Notes: a model not told the origin generated them from the sequence alone. A stretch of 64,000 bases of DNA from Paludibacteraceae bacterium (GCA_017454915.1 JAFTCC010000028.1:1-64000); one strand, 5' to 3'; counted from the first letter of the stretch, positions 44,257 to 53,456 are shown. A program made the numbers and translations.

Positions 44257-44408
44257 TTGTAGCAAATGGCAGTTTGCGGTTCGTCACTATAATGATATGG
44301 AGTAGTAGAAATTTGTAATATGTGTTGCGGAAAAAATATACCACCTCACGGCTTAGAATCTGACGATTGGCAGTTTTGTTAGTTGAAATAAAGAAAAACG
44401 GGCTTTTC

Positions 44409-44439
44409 TTTGTATTTCCCTTGTTTATTCGTAACTTTG
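44409..44439 (+). promoter_or_regulatory. Promoter of the ABC-F / aryl-polyene operon
   Basis: TTTG at 44409-44412, 19-bp spacer, TAACTTTG at 44432-44439: consensus. The ABC-F ATG follows only 4 bases after the -7 element, so the transcript should start at or within a base or two of the start codon (leaderless). All genes to 53368 are spaced 0-60 bases apart and may be read from here. Confidence 0.7.
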
Positions 44440-44443
44440 CACT

Positions 44444-46417
44444 ATGATTTCAATAGAGGGTCTGACAGTCGAGTTTTCCGCCACGCCGTTGCTTGACCAT
44501 ATCAGTTTTCTCCTTAACGATAAGGAGAAAGTTGCTTTGGTGGGTAAAAACGGTGCGGGTAAATCGACGATGCTGAAAATCATAGCCGGTGTGGAGCGTC
44601 CCACGGCGGGCAATGTCGTGATGTCGCCCGACACTACAATTGGCTATTTGCCGCAGCACATGATTCATAACGATGGCACGACTGTAATGGAGGAAGCCAT
44701 GAAAGCTTTTGATGCTGTGGCGGATGTGAATAGAAGGATAGACAGCCTCAACCGGCAAATTGCTGATCGCACTGATTATGAAAGCAAAGAGTACATGGCT
44801 TTGATTGACGCGCTGTCGCACCAAACTGAATTGTTGAACATCATGGATGCCGGTAACCGTGAGGGTGATGCCGAGCGTACCCTTGCCGGACTGGGTTTCG
44901 TACGCAGCGACTTCAATAGGCAGTGCAGCGAGTTTTCAGGCGGTTGGCGCATGCGCATAGAACTTGCCAAGATACTGCTTCGCCGCCCCGATGTGCTGTT
45001 GCTTGACGAACCTACCAACCATCTTGATATAGAGTCGATACAATGGCTTGAGCGCTTTTTGATGCAGTCGCCGAGTTCGGTACTGCTTGTCAGTCACGAC
45101 CGTGCTTTTCTTGACAATGTAACTTCGCGCACTATAGAAATCTCGCTTGGCAAAATATATGACTATAACGTGAGTTATAGCCAATTCCGCGAGTTGCGCA
45201 AGGAACGTCATGACCAGCAGGTGCGTGCCTACCAGAACCAGCAGAAGATGATAGCTGACACAGAGGCTTTCATTGAGCGTTTCAGATACAAGGCAACCAA
45301 GGCTGTTCAGGTGCAGAGCCGCATCAAGCAACTTGATAAGTTGGAACGGCTTGAGGTTGACCTTGAGGACACCGCACGCTTGCGCCTGCGTTTTCAGCCA
45401 GCACCGCGGTCGGGTGATTTCCCGCTTGTGATAGATGACTTGGAAAAACATTACGTCACCGGCAACAATGGCGAAACATGGACAATAAGCCACGTCAACA
45501 TGACGCTGCGCCGTGGTGATAAAGTAGCTTTCGTCGGCAAAAACGGCGCGGGCAAGTCAACGCTCGTGAAGTGTATCATGAACCAGATACAAGATTACAG
45601 CGGCACATTGCGCGTCGGACATAATGTAACCATCGGTTATTTTGCCCAAAACCAAGCGTCGCTGCTTGATGAGAACCTGACGGTGTTTGAAACGATAGAC
45701 CATGTGGCGACAGGTGACATACGGCTAAAAATCCGTGATATTCTCGGGGCGTTCATGTTTGGCGGTGAAGCCTCAGACAAGAAAGTCAAGGTGCTTTCGG
45801 GCGGTGAGCGGAGCCGGCTCGCCATGATACGACTGCTCTTGCAGCCTGTCAACCTACTGATACTTGACGAGCCTACCAATCACCTTGATATGCCGAGCAA
45901 GGACGTGCTTAAGGATGCTATACGCGATTTTACAGGCACGGTGATTGTGGTGAGCCATGACCGCGAATTTTTGGATGGAATTGTAGATAGAGTTTATGAA
46001 TTCAGTGGCGGCACGGTGCGTGAGCATATTGGCGGCATTTATGACTATTTACGCAGCCGGAACATAGAAAATCTTGACCAGTTGACAGGGGTTAAAGGCA
46101 TGGAGAAAAAGGACAAGACTACTGAAACTGGCGGCAAGAACACCGAGACGACGTCAAATAAACAGCAGTATGAGGCCCGCAAAGAGCAGCAGAGGCAGAT
46201 AGCCAAAGCGGAACGGGAGGTGGCTAAGAAGGAGCAGGAGGTGGCGGCAACGGAGAAATTGCTGGCAGAACTCGAGCAACAGCTTACTACACCGCAACAA
46301 GGTGATGACATACAGAAAATTACACAACGTTATTCTGATGCTAAAGTTGAACTTGAACACAGAATGTACGAATGGGAAATCCTTTCAGAACAACTTGAAG
46401 AACTTAAAAATAACTAA
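44444..46417 (+). CDS. ABC-F family ATPase (ribosome-associated type)
   Basis: 657 residues with two ABC ATPase cassettes and no membrane part. Cassette 1: Walker A GKNGAGKST at about 34-42, signature SGGWRMR, Walker B LLLDEPTNHLD. Cassette 2: Walker A GKNGAGKST near 364, LSGGERSRLA, LILDEPTNHLD. The cassettes are joined by a helical P-site-tRNA-interaction-motif linker, and the last 90 residues are a lysine/glutamate-rich coiled coil (ending in a Uup-like arm). Such proteins act on the ribosome. It begins right behind a promoter and ends 12 bases before the ammonia-lyase gene, although it has no obvious tie to polyene synthesis. Confidence 0.92.
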   Translation: MISIEGLTVEFSATPLLDHISFLLNDKEKVALVGKNGAGKSTMLKIIAGVERPTAGNVVMSPDTTIGYLPQHMIHNDGTTVMEEAMKAFDAVADVNRRIDSLNRQIADRTDYESKEYMALIDALSHQTELLNIMDAGNREGDAERTLAGLGFVRSDFNRQCSEFSGGWRMRIELAKILLRRPDVLLLDEPTNHLDIESIQWLERFLMQSPSSVLLVSHDRAFLDNVTSRTIEISLGKIYDYNVSYSQFRELRKERHDQQVRAYQNQQKMIADTEAFIERFRYKATKAVQVQSRIKQLDKLERLEVDLEDTARLRLRFQPAPRSGDFPLVIDDLEKHYVTGNNGETWTISHVNMTLRRGDKVAFVGKNGAGKSTLVKCIMNQIQDYSGTLRVGHNVTIGYFAQNQASLLDENLTVFETIDHVATGDIRLKIRDILGAFMFGGEASDKKVKVLSGGERSRLAMIRLLLQPVNLLILDEPTNHLDMPSKDVLKDAIRDFTGTVIVVSHDREFLDGIVDRVYEFSGGTVREHIGGIYDYLRSRNIENLDQLTGVKGMEKKDKTTETGGKNTETTSNKQQYEARKEQQRQIAKAEREVAKKEQEVAATEKLLAELEQQLTTPQQGDDIQKITQRYSDAKVELEHRMYEWEILSEQLEELKNN

Positions 46418-46429
46418 AAATACAATATT

Positions 46430-47941
46430 GTGATTTTTGATTTTCAGCATATAACGCCCGTGCTGACAGGTGATGAGCAGATAAGGCTTGACGATGAACA
46501 GCGTGGAAGAATAACTCGCAGTTTTGATTTTCTCAAGATTTTTGCACGCAACAAAGTCATATACGGCATCAACACGGGGTTCGGTCCAATGGCGCAATGG
46601 AGGATTGACGACAGGTATTTGCATGACTTGCAATATAATATCATACGTTCTCACAGCACAGGAGCTGGCAGACCTCTTGACCGAATGTATGTACGTGCAT
46701 CAATGATAGCTCGTCTTGGCTCCATAGCCTGCGGCTATTCAGGCATAGACCCCAAAGCTGCAGACTTGTTGCAAGAGTTTATCAACCAAGATATTACTCC
46801 TTTTGTGCCAGAGCATGGCAGTGTCGGAGCAAGCGGCGACCTTGTGCAGTTGGCTCACATAGCACTGTGTCTTATAGGCGAAGGTGAGGTCCTGTATAAA
46901 GGGGAATGGCGTCCTACAGCTCAAGTGTTGGAAGAGTGTGGGCTGCAGCCGCTTACGATTTCTTTGCGCGAAGGGCTGTCCCTTACCAACGGCACGTCGG
47001 TCATGACTGGTATAAGTTTCGTTAATATACTTCATGCGCGCAACTTGCTTGACTTGGCTATTGTGGCTTCGGTCTGGATTAACGAAATTTCAGAGTCGTA
47101 TGACGATATGATGTCCGAAACACTTAATGGTGCTCGTCCTCATCCCGGGCAACTTTATGTGGCAGACAGAATGCGCCATCTTGCCCGTGGCAGCCGCAGG
47201 TTGCCAAAACGCGAACATGAGTTTTATGAAACCACGCACACTGAGCTGGTGTTTGAGCATAAAGTGCAGCCTTATTATTCGCTTCGCTGTACGCCACAAA
47301 TTCTTGGACCGATTTATGACACTATAGAATATGCGGCTCAGGTCATAGAGTGTGAGTTTAATTCGGCTTCAGACAATCCCATTGTGGATGTTCAGACAGC
47401 CAATGTATATCATGGCGGAAACTTTCATGGCGACTACATCTCGCTTGAGGCAGACAAGATAAAGATCGCGATGACAAGGCTCGTGATGACGGCCGAGCGC
47501 CAACTTAATTATTTGATGCACGATCGCATCAATGGTATCCTGCCGCCATTCCTCAACATGGGAAAACTCGGGCTGAATTATGGAATGCAAGCCTGTCAGT
47601 TCACGGCAACGTCCACCACGGCAGAATGTCAAACACTGTCAATGCCCAACTATGTACATAGTATTCCTAACAACAATGACAATCAGGACATAGTGTCGAT
47701 GGGCACAAATAGCGCATTGCTGTGCGCACGTGTAATAGACAATGCCTATCAGGTGATGGCAATACTGTATATGGCTTTGGCTCAAGCTACCGATTGCTTG
47801 AATATCTTGGATTTGCTGTCGCCCGTTACGCAGGAGGCTTATGGCAGTGTGCGTGTGCTTGCCGACCCGATAGTTGCCGATCGTGCCCACTACCGCGACA
47901 TTGAGTGCGTCATCGAGTGGATGAAAAACAACAAGTTATGA
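46430..47941 (+). CDS. HAL/PAL/TAL-family ammonia-lyase, probable tyrosine ammonia-lyase
   Basis: 503 residues, GTG start. The MIO cofactor triad is A134-S135-G136 in GSVGASGDLVQLAH. The NKVIYGINTGFGPMAQ, LQYNIIRSHSTGAG, VYHGGNFHGDYISLE and VHSIPNNNDNQDIVSMGTN stretches resemble, as I recall it, the tyrosine ammonia-lyase of Flavobacterium johnsoniae from a flexirubin cluster. It would release ammonia from tyrosine to give 4-coumarate, the aryl starter. The Ser-His in the selectivity position is also found in histidine ammonia-lyases, so substrate is not fixed by sequence; but no other hut genes are near, while ketosynthase and acyl carrier genes follow. Stop lies 3 bases before the next ATG. 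Confidence 0.85.
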   Translation: MIFDFQHITPVLTGDEQIRLDDEQRGRITRSFDFLKIFARNKVIYGINTGFGPMAQWRIDDRYLHDLQYNIIRSHSTGAGRPLDRMYVRASMIARLGSIACGYSGIDPKAADLLQEFINQDITPFVPEHGSVGASGDLVQLAHIALCLIGEGEVLYKGEWRPTAQVLEECGLQPLTISLREGLSLTNGTSVMTGISFVNILHARNLLDLAIVASVWINEISESYDDMMSETLNGARPHPGQLYVADRMRHLARGSRRLPKREHEFYETTHTELVFEHKVQPYYSLRCTPQILGPIYDTIEYAAQVIECEFNSASDNPIVDVQTANVYHGGNFHGDYISLEADKIKIAMTRLVMTAERQLNYLMHDRINGILPPFLNMGKLGLNYGMQACQFTATSTTAECQTLSMPNYVHSIPNNNDNQDIVSMGTNSALLCARVIDNAYQVMAILYMALAQATDCLNILDLLSPVTQEAYGSVRVLADPIVADRAHYRDIECVIEWMKNNKL

Positions 47942-47944
47942 TTT

Positions 47945-48838
47945 ATGACGGATCGCCAATGGACAGGAAAAACTGATGGCACACCATGGATGCTTCGCTC
48001 ATTGGTATGGCTCCTTAAGCGCTTTGACGTGCGTCTTCTTTATGCCGTGATGTCTGTCGTGGTGATTTTCTACATAATTTTTCGTCCGAGCGGCACGAAA
48101 GCGCAATACATACTTTTCAGACACAGGCTTAAGTGGTCATTCTTGCGCTCTTGTATTGGGGTGTATAAAAACCACTATATGTTCGGACAGGTCATTCTCG
48201 ACCGTTTTGCGTCCTATGCCGGCAGAGAATACAAGATAGTAACCGATGGAATGGAGATTATGGAACAATGGATGAGTGATGAAGATGGCTTTGTGGTGAT
48301 TTCATCGCATGTGGGGAACCACGAGATGGCGGGTTATAGTGTCCGGCGGCACAGCAAGCCAATGTATGCGCTTGCGTTTGGCGGCGAAAAACAAATGGTT
48401 ACAGATTATAGACGGCAAATGTTTGAGGCGGCAAATATTAACCTATTCACGCTCAACGATGACATGAGCCATGTATTTCTTATTCATGACGCGCTGTCTA
48501 AAGGAGCGGTGGTAACATTGTTCGGAGACCGTATTTTCGGGTCTGAAAAGACTATAACTGCCAAGGTGTTGGGTGTTGACGCTTTTTTGCCCGCAGGTCC
48601 TTTTGCGGTGAGCGTTGCTGAACGCAAAAAAGTTCTGATGATGTTCGTGATGAAAGAGCGGTGGAACACGTATCATATTATTTGTAAACCCTTGGTTAAC
48701 AGTCTGCAAAAATATAGCGGCAATAAGAAGCAGAAGATGCAGGAACTTGCTGACAATTATGCTGACACTCTTGCTGATATAGTGAGCCAATATCCGACCC
48801 AATGGTTTCATTATTACAACTTTTGGCAGGCTGAATAA
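47945..48838 (+). CDS. LpxL/HtrB-like lysophospholipid acyltransferase
   Basis: 297 residues; basic start, a hydrophobic segment at about 30-48 (LLYAVMSVVVIFYIIF), then an acyltransferase domain with the HxxxxE active-site motif in SSHVGNHEMA (His near 122) and the FGDRIFG motif. In aryl-polyene clusters such enzymes are thought to link the polyene to a lipid or dialkylglycerol carrier at the inner membrane, the likely role here given the neighbours. It could also be a lipid A late acyltransferase, but the tight spacing (3 bases after the lyase) favours the pathway role. Confidence 0.82.
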   Translation: MTDRQWTGKTDGTPWMLRSLVWLLKRFDVRLLYAVMSVVVIFYIIFRPSGTKAQYILFRHRLKWSFLRSCIGVYKNHYMFGQVILDRFASYAGREYKIVTDGMEIMEQWMSDEDGFVVISSHVGNHEMAGYSVRRHSKPMYALAFGGEKQMVTDYRRQMFEAANINLFTLNDDMSHVFLIHDALSKGAVVTLFGDRIFGSEKTITAKVLGVDAFLPAGPFAVSVAERKKVLMMFVMKERWNTYHIICKPLVNSLQKYSGNKKQKMQELADNYADTLADIVSQYPTQWFHYYNFWQAE

Positions 48839-48899
48839 TTGTTTAACAGACTATCATATCGAAAATTATCTCTCCATATTACCTCAGCAGCCGCCATTT

Positions 48900-49250
48900 G
48901 TGTTTGTTGACAGTGTTCTTGCGTCGGATAATGCCAGCGCCACTACGTGTTTTTGTGTGTTGGCAGGTCATCCGCTTGTAGACAAAATGGGGCTTACCGA
49001 AGGTGGTCTGCTTGAAAATATGGCGCAAACTTCAGTTTTTATAGGTGTTGACGATATCTCGCATGCCGCGCCAAAACACGGCATGGTTGCGGCGGTGTTG
49101 ACAATGGAAATCATGAGGCGTCCGGCTCAAGGAGAAGAGGTTTTGACGACAGCCACAGTAGTGGAACAGGCGATGGGAATAAAGAAAATAGAAGCCTCGG
49201 TAAGTGTTTCAGGAGAAATTATCGCATCTGCGACTTTCAAAGTAGTATGA
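48900..49250 (+). CDS. 3-hydroxyacyl-ACP dehydratase (hotdog fold)
   Basis: 116 residues from the GTG at 48900, but the true start is probably earlier: the upstream in-frame codons read YHIENYLSILPQQPPFVFVD, which is the usual N-terminus of FabZ/ApeP-like hotdog dehydratases, and no ATG, GTG or TTG exists in frame there (only CTG at 48831, which overlaps the preceding stop). The remaining fold has LAGHPLVDKMG with the catalytic His and GGLLENMAQT with the catalytic Glu. It would remove water from the beta-hydroxyacyl-ACP in each polyene extension cycle. The stop overlaps the next ATG by 4 bases. Confidence 0.8.
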   Translation: MFVDSVLASDNASATTCFCVLAGHPLVDKMGLTEGGLLENMAQTSVFIGVDDISHAAPKHGMVAAVLTMEIMRRPAQGEEVLTTATVVEQAMGIKKIEASVSVSGEIIASATFKVV

Positions 49251-50332
49251 TAACAGCTATAGGTGATAACTGCATAACTCCGTTGGGACAGACCACATCA
49301 GAGAATGTTGCCGGCGTGCTTAGTGGTGCAAGTGCCTTGCGCCAGTGTAAGTGGGGATGTGCGGCTGCGTTTGCTTCTGAAATCAATCCTATTGAGGGTC
49401 TTAACCGTTTCGAGACATTGTGTGTCAGGAGCATTGACGATGCTGTTGCAAGCAGTAGTATTGGCATTGACACAAATTCTCCCAACGTGCGCTTCGTCCT
49501 CTCAAGCACCAAAGGTGACATAGAACATCTTGGAACAACAGAGTTCAGGACGCTAATTGAGTCGGCGCAACTTATTACCCGGCATTTTGGTAATCCTAAT
49601 GTTCCTCTTGTGGTGAGCAATGCCTGCACGTCTGGAGTGTGCGCACTCATCTATGCTATGCGTTTGTTGACTTCAGGCGAGTGGGGCGATAGTAATGCGC
49701 CTAAGTATGTTGTTGTCACCGGGGCAGACTTAATGAGCGAATTTGTGGTGTCGGGTTTTGGTTCATTCAAGGCATTGTCCGACGAACCTTGCCGCCCCTT
49801 TGATGCTGCCCGCAAGGGACTTAATCTTGGCGAGGCCGCGGCAACATTAATTCTGACCGATGCCGAAATCTCTGGCTGGCATCTTTTGTCAGGCTCAATT
49901 CATAATGACGCGAATCACATATCCGGTCCGAGCCGCAGCGGCGAAGGAAGTTTCAGGTGCCTCAATGATGTGCTCAACGGTTATGACATAAGCAAGTTGG
50001 CGTTGGTATGCTGTCATGGCACGGCAACAAACTACAACGACGAGATGGAGTCTATTGCCTTGCACCGTGCCGCGCTTGACGCGCTACCAGTTAATAGTCT
50101 GAAGCCCTATTTCGGACATACTCTTGGGGCGGCAGGTGTGTTGGAAACGGTGGTTAGCATTCATGCGCTTGAACAAGGGCTTATTCCTGCAACTGTAGGA
50201 TATGTTAATCAGGGCACAACATTCGCCATGAACGTGAGCGGGCAGACGCGCACAGCGAATCAGATGGCTTTCGTGAAACTAATTTCGGGCTTTGGCGGTA
50301 CTAACGCAGCAGTTTTGTTTGAAAAATCGTGA
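49247..50332 (+). CDS. Beta-ketoacyl-ACP synthase (KS), polyene cluster type
   Basis: 361 residues with a full ketosynthase triad: Cys127 in SNACTSG, His257 in CCHGTAT and His291 in GHTLGAAG. Condenses malonyl-ACP onto the growing polyene. Smaller than FabF (about 410), as for cluster-specific ketosynthases. Overlaps the genes on both sides by 4 bases, so translation is coupled with the dehydratase upstream and the half-domain protein downstream. Confidence 0.88.
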   Translation: MITAIGDNCITPLGQTTSENVAGVLSGASALRQCKWGCAAAFASEINPIEGLNRFETLCVRSIDDAVASSSIGIDTNSPNVRFVLSSTKGDIEHLGTTEFRTLIESAQLITRHFGNPNVPLVVSNACTSGVCALIYAMRLLTSGEWGDSNAPKYVVVTGADLMSEFVVSGFGSFKALSDEPCRPFDAARKGLNLGEAAATLILTDAEISGWHLLSGSIHNDANHISGPSRSGEGSFRCLNDVLNGYDISKLALVCCHGTATNYNDEMESIALHRAALDALPVNSLKPYFGHTLGAAGVLETVVSIHALEQGLIPATVGYVNQGTTFAMNVSGQTRTANQMAFVKLISGFGGTNAAVLFEKS

Positions 50333-50886
50333 ACGAATTGAGTGTGCACATAGAATCATCGGGCAGAGTTACTTTATGCGGCGAAAATGTCGCAGTAAGC
50401 CTCAATGGCAGACAAATGCTCGTTGAACTATACCGCAATCATGTTGGCGATTATCCTAAGTTTTTCAAAATGGATACTATGTCGCGGCTGGCGTTTATAG
50501 CCTCCGAATTGCTGCTTAACAAAGAGGAGGGCAGATTTGAAGAGCGTGATGATCGTGCAGTGATTTTCGGCGGTGTGACAGATTGCACTGTGCAGGATGA
50601 GGCATACAGGTTGTCGTATTGCGATAAAGACAATTATTTCCCGAGCCCGGCATTGTTCGTTTACACGTTGCCTAACATAGCGTCAGGCGAAGTTGCAATA
50701 AGAAACCGCTATTTGGGCGAAACGATGTATTTTGCGGCAGTGGACGAAGCTGAATTTGAAAAACTGTGCAGGGCAGCATTGTGCGGACGAACACACTCGG
50801 TACTTGCCGCATGGATTGAGGTAAAGTCTGCTGACAATTTCAGCTGTTCGATGAAAGTGATGCATTCACAGCACAACAACGCATAA
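50329..50886 (+). CDS. Half-ketosynthase (ketoacyl-synt_2-like) protein without active Cys
   Basis: 185 residues, GTG start overlapping the KS stop by 4 bases. It resembles only the N-terminal half of a thiolase-fold ketosynthase: MDTMSRLAFIASELLL, IFGGVTDC and PSPALFVYTLPNIASGE, but the position of the nucleophilic Cys reads YLGETMYF, so it cannot condense. Small proteins of this type (PF13723-like) occur in aryl-polyene clusters beside true KS enzymes and may act as a chain-length or docking partner. That role is inferred. Confidence 0.75.
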   Translation: MNELSVHIESSGRVTLCGENVAVSLNGRQMLVELYRNHVGDYPKFFKMDTMSRLAFIASELLLNKEEGRFEERDDRAVIFGGVTDCTVQDEAYRLSYCDKDNYFPSPALFVYTLPNIASGEVAIRNRYLGETMYFAAVDEAEFEKLCRAALCGRTHSVLAAWIEVKSADNFSCSMKVMHSQHNNA

Positions 50887-50918
50887 AACTTTAACTACTA
50901 ACTCTAACCACATACCCT

Positions 50919-51176
50919 ATGGAAGACTTAAAATTGATGTTAAAACAGCAGATTATCGAGGCATTGAACCTCGAGGACATGAGCCCGTCTGACATAATCG
51001 ACGATGAACCATTGTTTGGCTCCGGACTTGGACTTGATAGTATAGATGCTCTGGAACTCATAGTATTGCTTGAAAAACATTACGGCATAAAACTTGCCGA
51101 TCCAAAAGAGGGAAAGCAGATATTTCGCTCAATAAACGTGATGGCGGATTACGTGGCTTCTCACCGCACTAAATGA
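50919..51176 (+). CDS. Acyl carrier protein
   Basis: 85 residues, acidic and helical, with the phosphopantetheine attachment serine at about 41 in LGLDSIDALELIV. It carries the growing polyene chain for the neighbouring KS, dehydratase and acyltransferase. A cluster-specific copy: the fatty-acid ACP of the cell would normally lie beside fabF. The gene has a 32-base gap before it and overlaps the next start by 4 bases. Confidence 0.92.
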   Translation: MEDLKLMLKQQIIEALNLEDMSPSDIIDDEPLFGSGLGLDSIDALELIVLLEKHYGIKLADPKEGKQIFRSINVMADYVASHRTK

Positions 51177-52897
51177 ACATTGCGATAACCGGATATGGCA
51201 TAGTCAGTGCCCTTGGCGTAGGTCGAGAGGCTACCCTTGATGCCTTGTCGCACGGCCGCGGCGGGGTGGGCAGGATGCGTATTCTCAAATCCGCGCACTG
51301 CGATTTGCCAGTTGGCGAGGTACCGCTGACAGATGCTGAACTTGCAGACATTGCAGGTGTGCCGTGCATTGATGTGCCCCGCAGCACATTGCTCGGCATA
51401 GTGGCGGCGAAGGAAGCATTGCAGAATGCCCGCGTTTCGGATGTCTGCGAAATGGCTTTTATTTCGGGTACGACTGTCGGTGGAATGGATGTTACGGAAC
51501 GGTTATGGAACAAATGTGATGACGCGGCAGTGTGCAAGACAATAGCCCAGAAGCATAGCGCGGATAGTTGTACGCGTGACATTTCTGACGCCCTTGGTAA
51601 GTTCGGGTTCATGACAACGATTTCAACAGCTTGTTCATCTGCCCTCAATGCGATAATTTATGGAGCAGACCTGATTCGCACACGCCGTTTTCGCCGCGTA
51701 CTTGTTGGCGGCACAGAGGCATTGACACTTTTCCACTTGAATGGTTTCAATAGTTTGCGGATTCTTGATAGCGCGCTTTGCCGTCCGTTTGATGAGTCGC
51801 GCAATGGGCTTAATCTTGGAGAGGGCGCTGCATATTTAGTGATTGAAGATGAAGATAGCGCATTAGACAGGAATGTGCCCGTTCTTGCTTACATAGGCGG
51901 TTATGCCAACTGCTGCGACGCATTTCACCAGACGGCCACGTCAGACGACGCTGTAGGACCATCAATGGCAATGTCAAAGGCATTGCAATGTGCTGGAATA
52001 GCTCCATGCGATGTGGACTACATCAATACCCATGGCACAGGCACGCCTAATAACGACCAAACGGAATTGACTGCAGTCCACAATGTTTTTGGCAATGCGG
52101 TGCCACCGTTCTCATCCACAAAATGCTTTACGGGACACACGACATCCGCGTCCGGTTCTATAGAAACAGTTATTTGCCTTCTTACAATGGAAAGTCAAAC
52201 GGCATTTGCGAATTTCAGTGCCAAACAACCGATTGAAGGGTCAAATTCATTGGTGCTGGCGAAAGCGTATAATCGTGCGGATGTGGTTATGTGCAATTCG
52301 TTTGGTTTTGGAGGCAACGACTCCTCTCTCATCCTGTCACGCTATGCGCTTGCTCATAATGATGAGCCATGTTTGGAACTGGCTCTACAAACTTTTGCAG
52401 AGTCGTGTGAAAATCCTGATGAGTGCAAGCAGTTCTTAGGGCCGATGCAGGTGCGGCGCATGACTCCTCAGATGCGATGTGTGGTAGCGGCGGTGCATAA
52501 ATCGCTGCGAAAGGCTGGAATTGATAAACCAGATGCGATAATCGCACAGACAAAGTGGGGATGTAAACATAATTCACTGATATTCCTTAACGATATGCTC
52601 AACAATGCTGAGCAAGAACTGTCGCCAACGCCGTTTATGCAGTCCACACACAATACTGTCGCTTCGCAAATTGCCATTATGCTTGGCTGTCATGGCTACA
52701 ACAGCACTATCGTGCCCGATATGGCATATCCCCATGCTGCAGATACTGATGCTGTGATGCTGTTGCAGACTGGTGTGGCGCGCAGCGTGCTGCTCATAGA
52801 CTTTGAAGAACCTGACATAGAGTGGGATGCCATGCTTGAGAAGGCGGGTGCTGAAATAAAACACATGGCTAATGCCACAATCATCATGATAGAATAG
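51173..52897 (+). CDS. KS with C-terminal half-KS domain
   Basis: 574 residues. Residues 1-395: a complete ketosynthase with Cys154 (STACSSALN), His287 (INTHGTGTPNND) and His322 (GHTTSASG). Residues about 400-570: an extra domain (MTPQMRCVVAAVHKSL, TKWGCKHNSL, SPTPFMQSTHNTVASQIAI) that repeats the plan of the 185-residue half-KS protein two genes upstream and again lacks a catalytic Cys. The cluster thus has two KS / half-KS pairs, one as separate proteins and one fused. Its UAG stop is followed without any gap by the ATG of the LolA-like gene in the same frame. Confidence 0.85.
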   Translation: MNIAITGYGIVSALGVGREATLDALSHGRGGVGRMRILKSAHCDLPVGEVPLTDAELADIAGVPCIDVPRSTLLGIVAAKEALQNARVSDVCEMAFISGTTVGGMDVTERLWNKCDDAAVCKTIAQKHSADSCTRDISDALGKFGFMTTISTACSSALNAIIYGADLIRTRRFRRVLVGGTEALTLFHLNGFNSLRILDSALCRPFDESRNGLNLGEGAAYLVIEDEDSALDRNVPVLAYIGGYANCCDAFHQTATSDDAVGPSMAMSKALQCAGIAPCDVDYINTHGTGTPNNDQTELTAVHNVFGNAVPPFSSTKCFTGHTTSASGSIETVICLLTMESQTAFANFSAKQPIEGSNSLVLAKAYNRADVVMCNSFGFGGNDSSLILSRYALAHNDEPCLELALQTFAESCENPDECKQFLGPMQVRRMTPQMRCVVAAVHKSLRKAGIDKPDAIIAQTKWGCKHNSLIFLNDMLNNAEQELSPTPFMQSTHNTVASQIAIMLGCHGYNSTIVPDMAYPHAADTDAVMLLQTGVARSVLLIDFEEPDIEWDAMLEKAGAEIKHMANATIIMIE

Positions 52898-53368
52898 ATG
52901 CTTAAGTGCCTGTTCATATTGTTGCAGATAAATGTAATTGGTAGTCTGACCGCTGATTTCCGTCAGGTAAAGACTTCCGAATTGCTTGTGAAACCGCAGG
53001 TTAGCACCGGCAGACTTGCCTATCGTGCGCCTAACTACCTGAGGTGGGAATATGTTTCACCATCTCCGCTGGTGTGGGAAGTCAACGGACAACAGAGCAA
53101 TGCCAATAAAAATGTGACAAGGCTTGTTAATGTGATTTTGCAGACGATAAACGGAACAAATTTTCAAAGCAATCAGCAGTTTGATGTGAACAATGTGGAC
53201 AAGAATGTGTATGTCATGCATCCTAAAATTCGCGAAATGAAACGTTTTTTCACTTCAATAACTGTTACGCTTAACGCCGCAACCCACATAGCGGAAAAAG
53301 TGGAAATTGAAGAAGTGGGCGGAGGAAACACTACACTGACATTCTCAAACGTCCATGCGGATAAATAA
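52898..53368 (+). CDS. LolA-like lipoprotein carrier protein
   Basis: 156 residues of the LolA fold: LTADFRQVKTSELLVKP and GRLAYRAPNYLRWEYVSPSP are diagnostic, and the beta half-barrel runs to the end. LolA-like proteins in aryl-polyene clusters are thought to ferry the pigment lipid to the outer membrane. The gene starts one codon after the KS stop, in frame, and the N-terminus is short (MLKCLFILLQINVIG before LTADF), so the signal peptide is minimal or the first helix doubles as one; ordinary LolA is about 200 residues. Last gene of the run on this strand. Confidence 0.82.
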   Translation: MLKCLFILLQINVIGSLTADFRQVKTSELLVKPQVSTGRLAYRAPNYLRWEYVSPSPLVWEVNGQQSNANKNVTRLVNVILQTINGTNFQSNQQFDVNNVDKNVYVMHPKIREMKRFFTSITVTLNAATHIAEKVEIEEVGGGNTTLTFSNVHADK

Positions 53369-53456
53369 TCGTTTGTTCGTTAAGTCCGAAACGGTCATTA
53401 GACCGGCCGTGGATGTAGATTAGTAAAATTAGTTTTTAGGTCTTATCATCCCAAAC

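Noticed and set aside
46430-47941. Histidine ammonia-lyase HutH of histidine degradation
   Set aside because: No hutU, hutI or other hut genes nearby; overall sequence and context fit a tyrosine-type enzyme of a polyene cluster.
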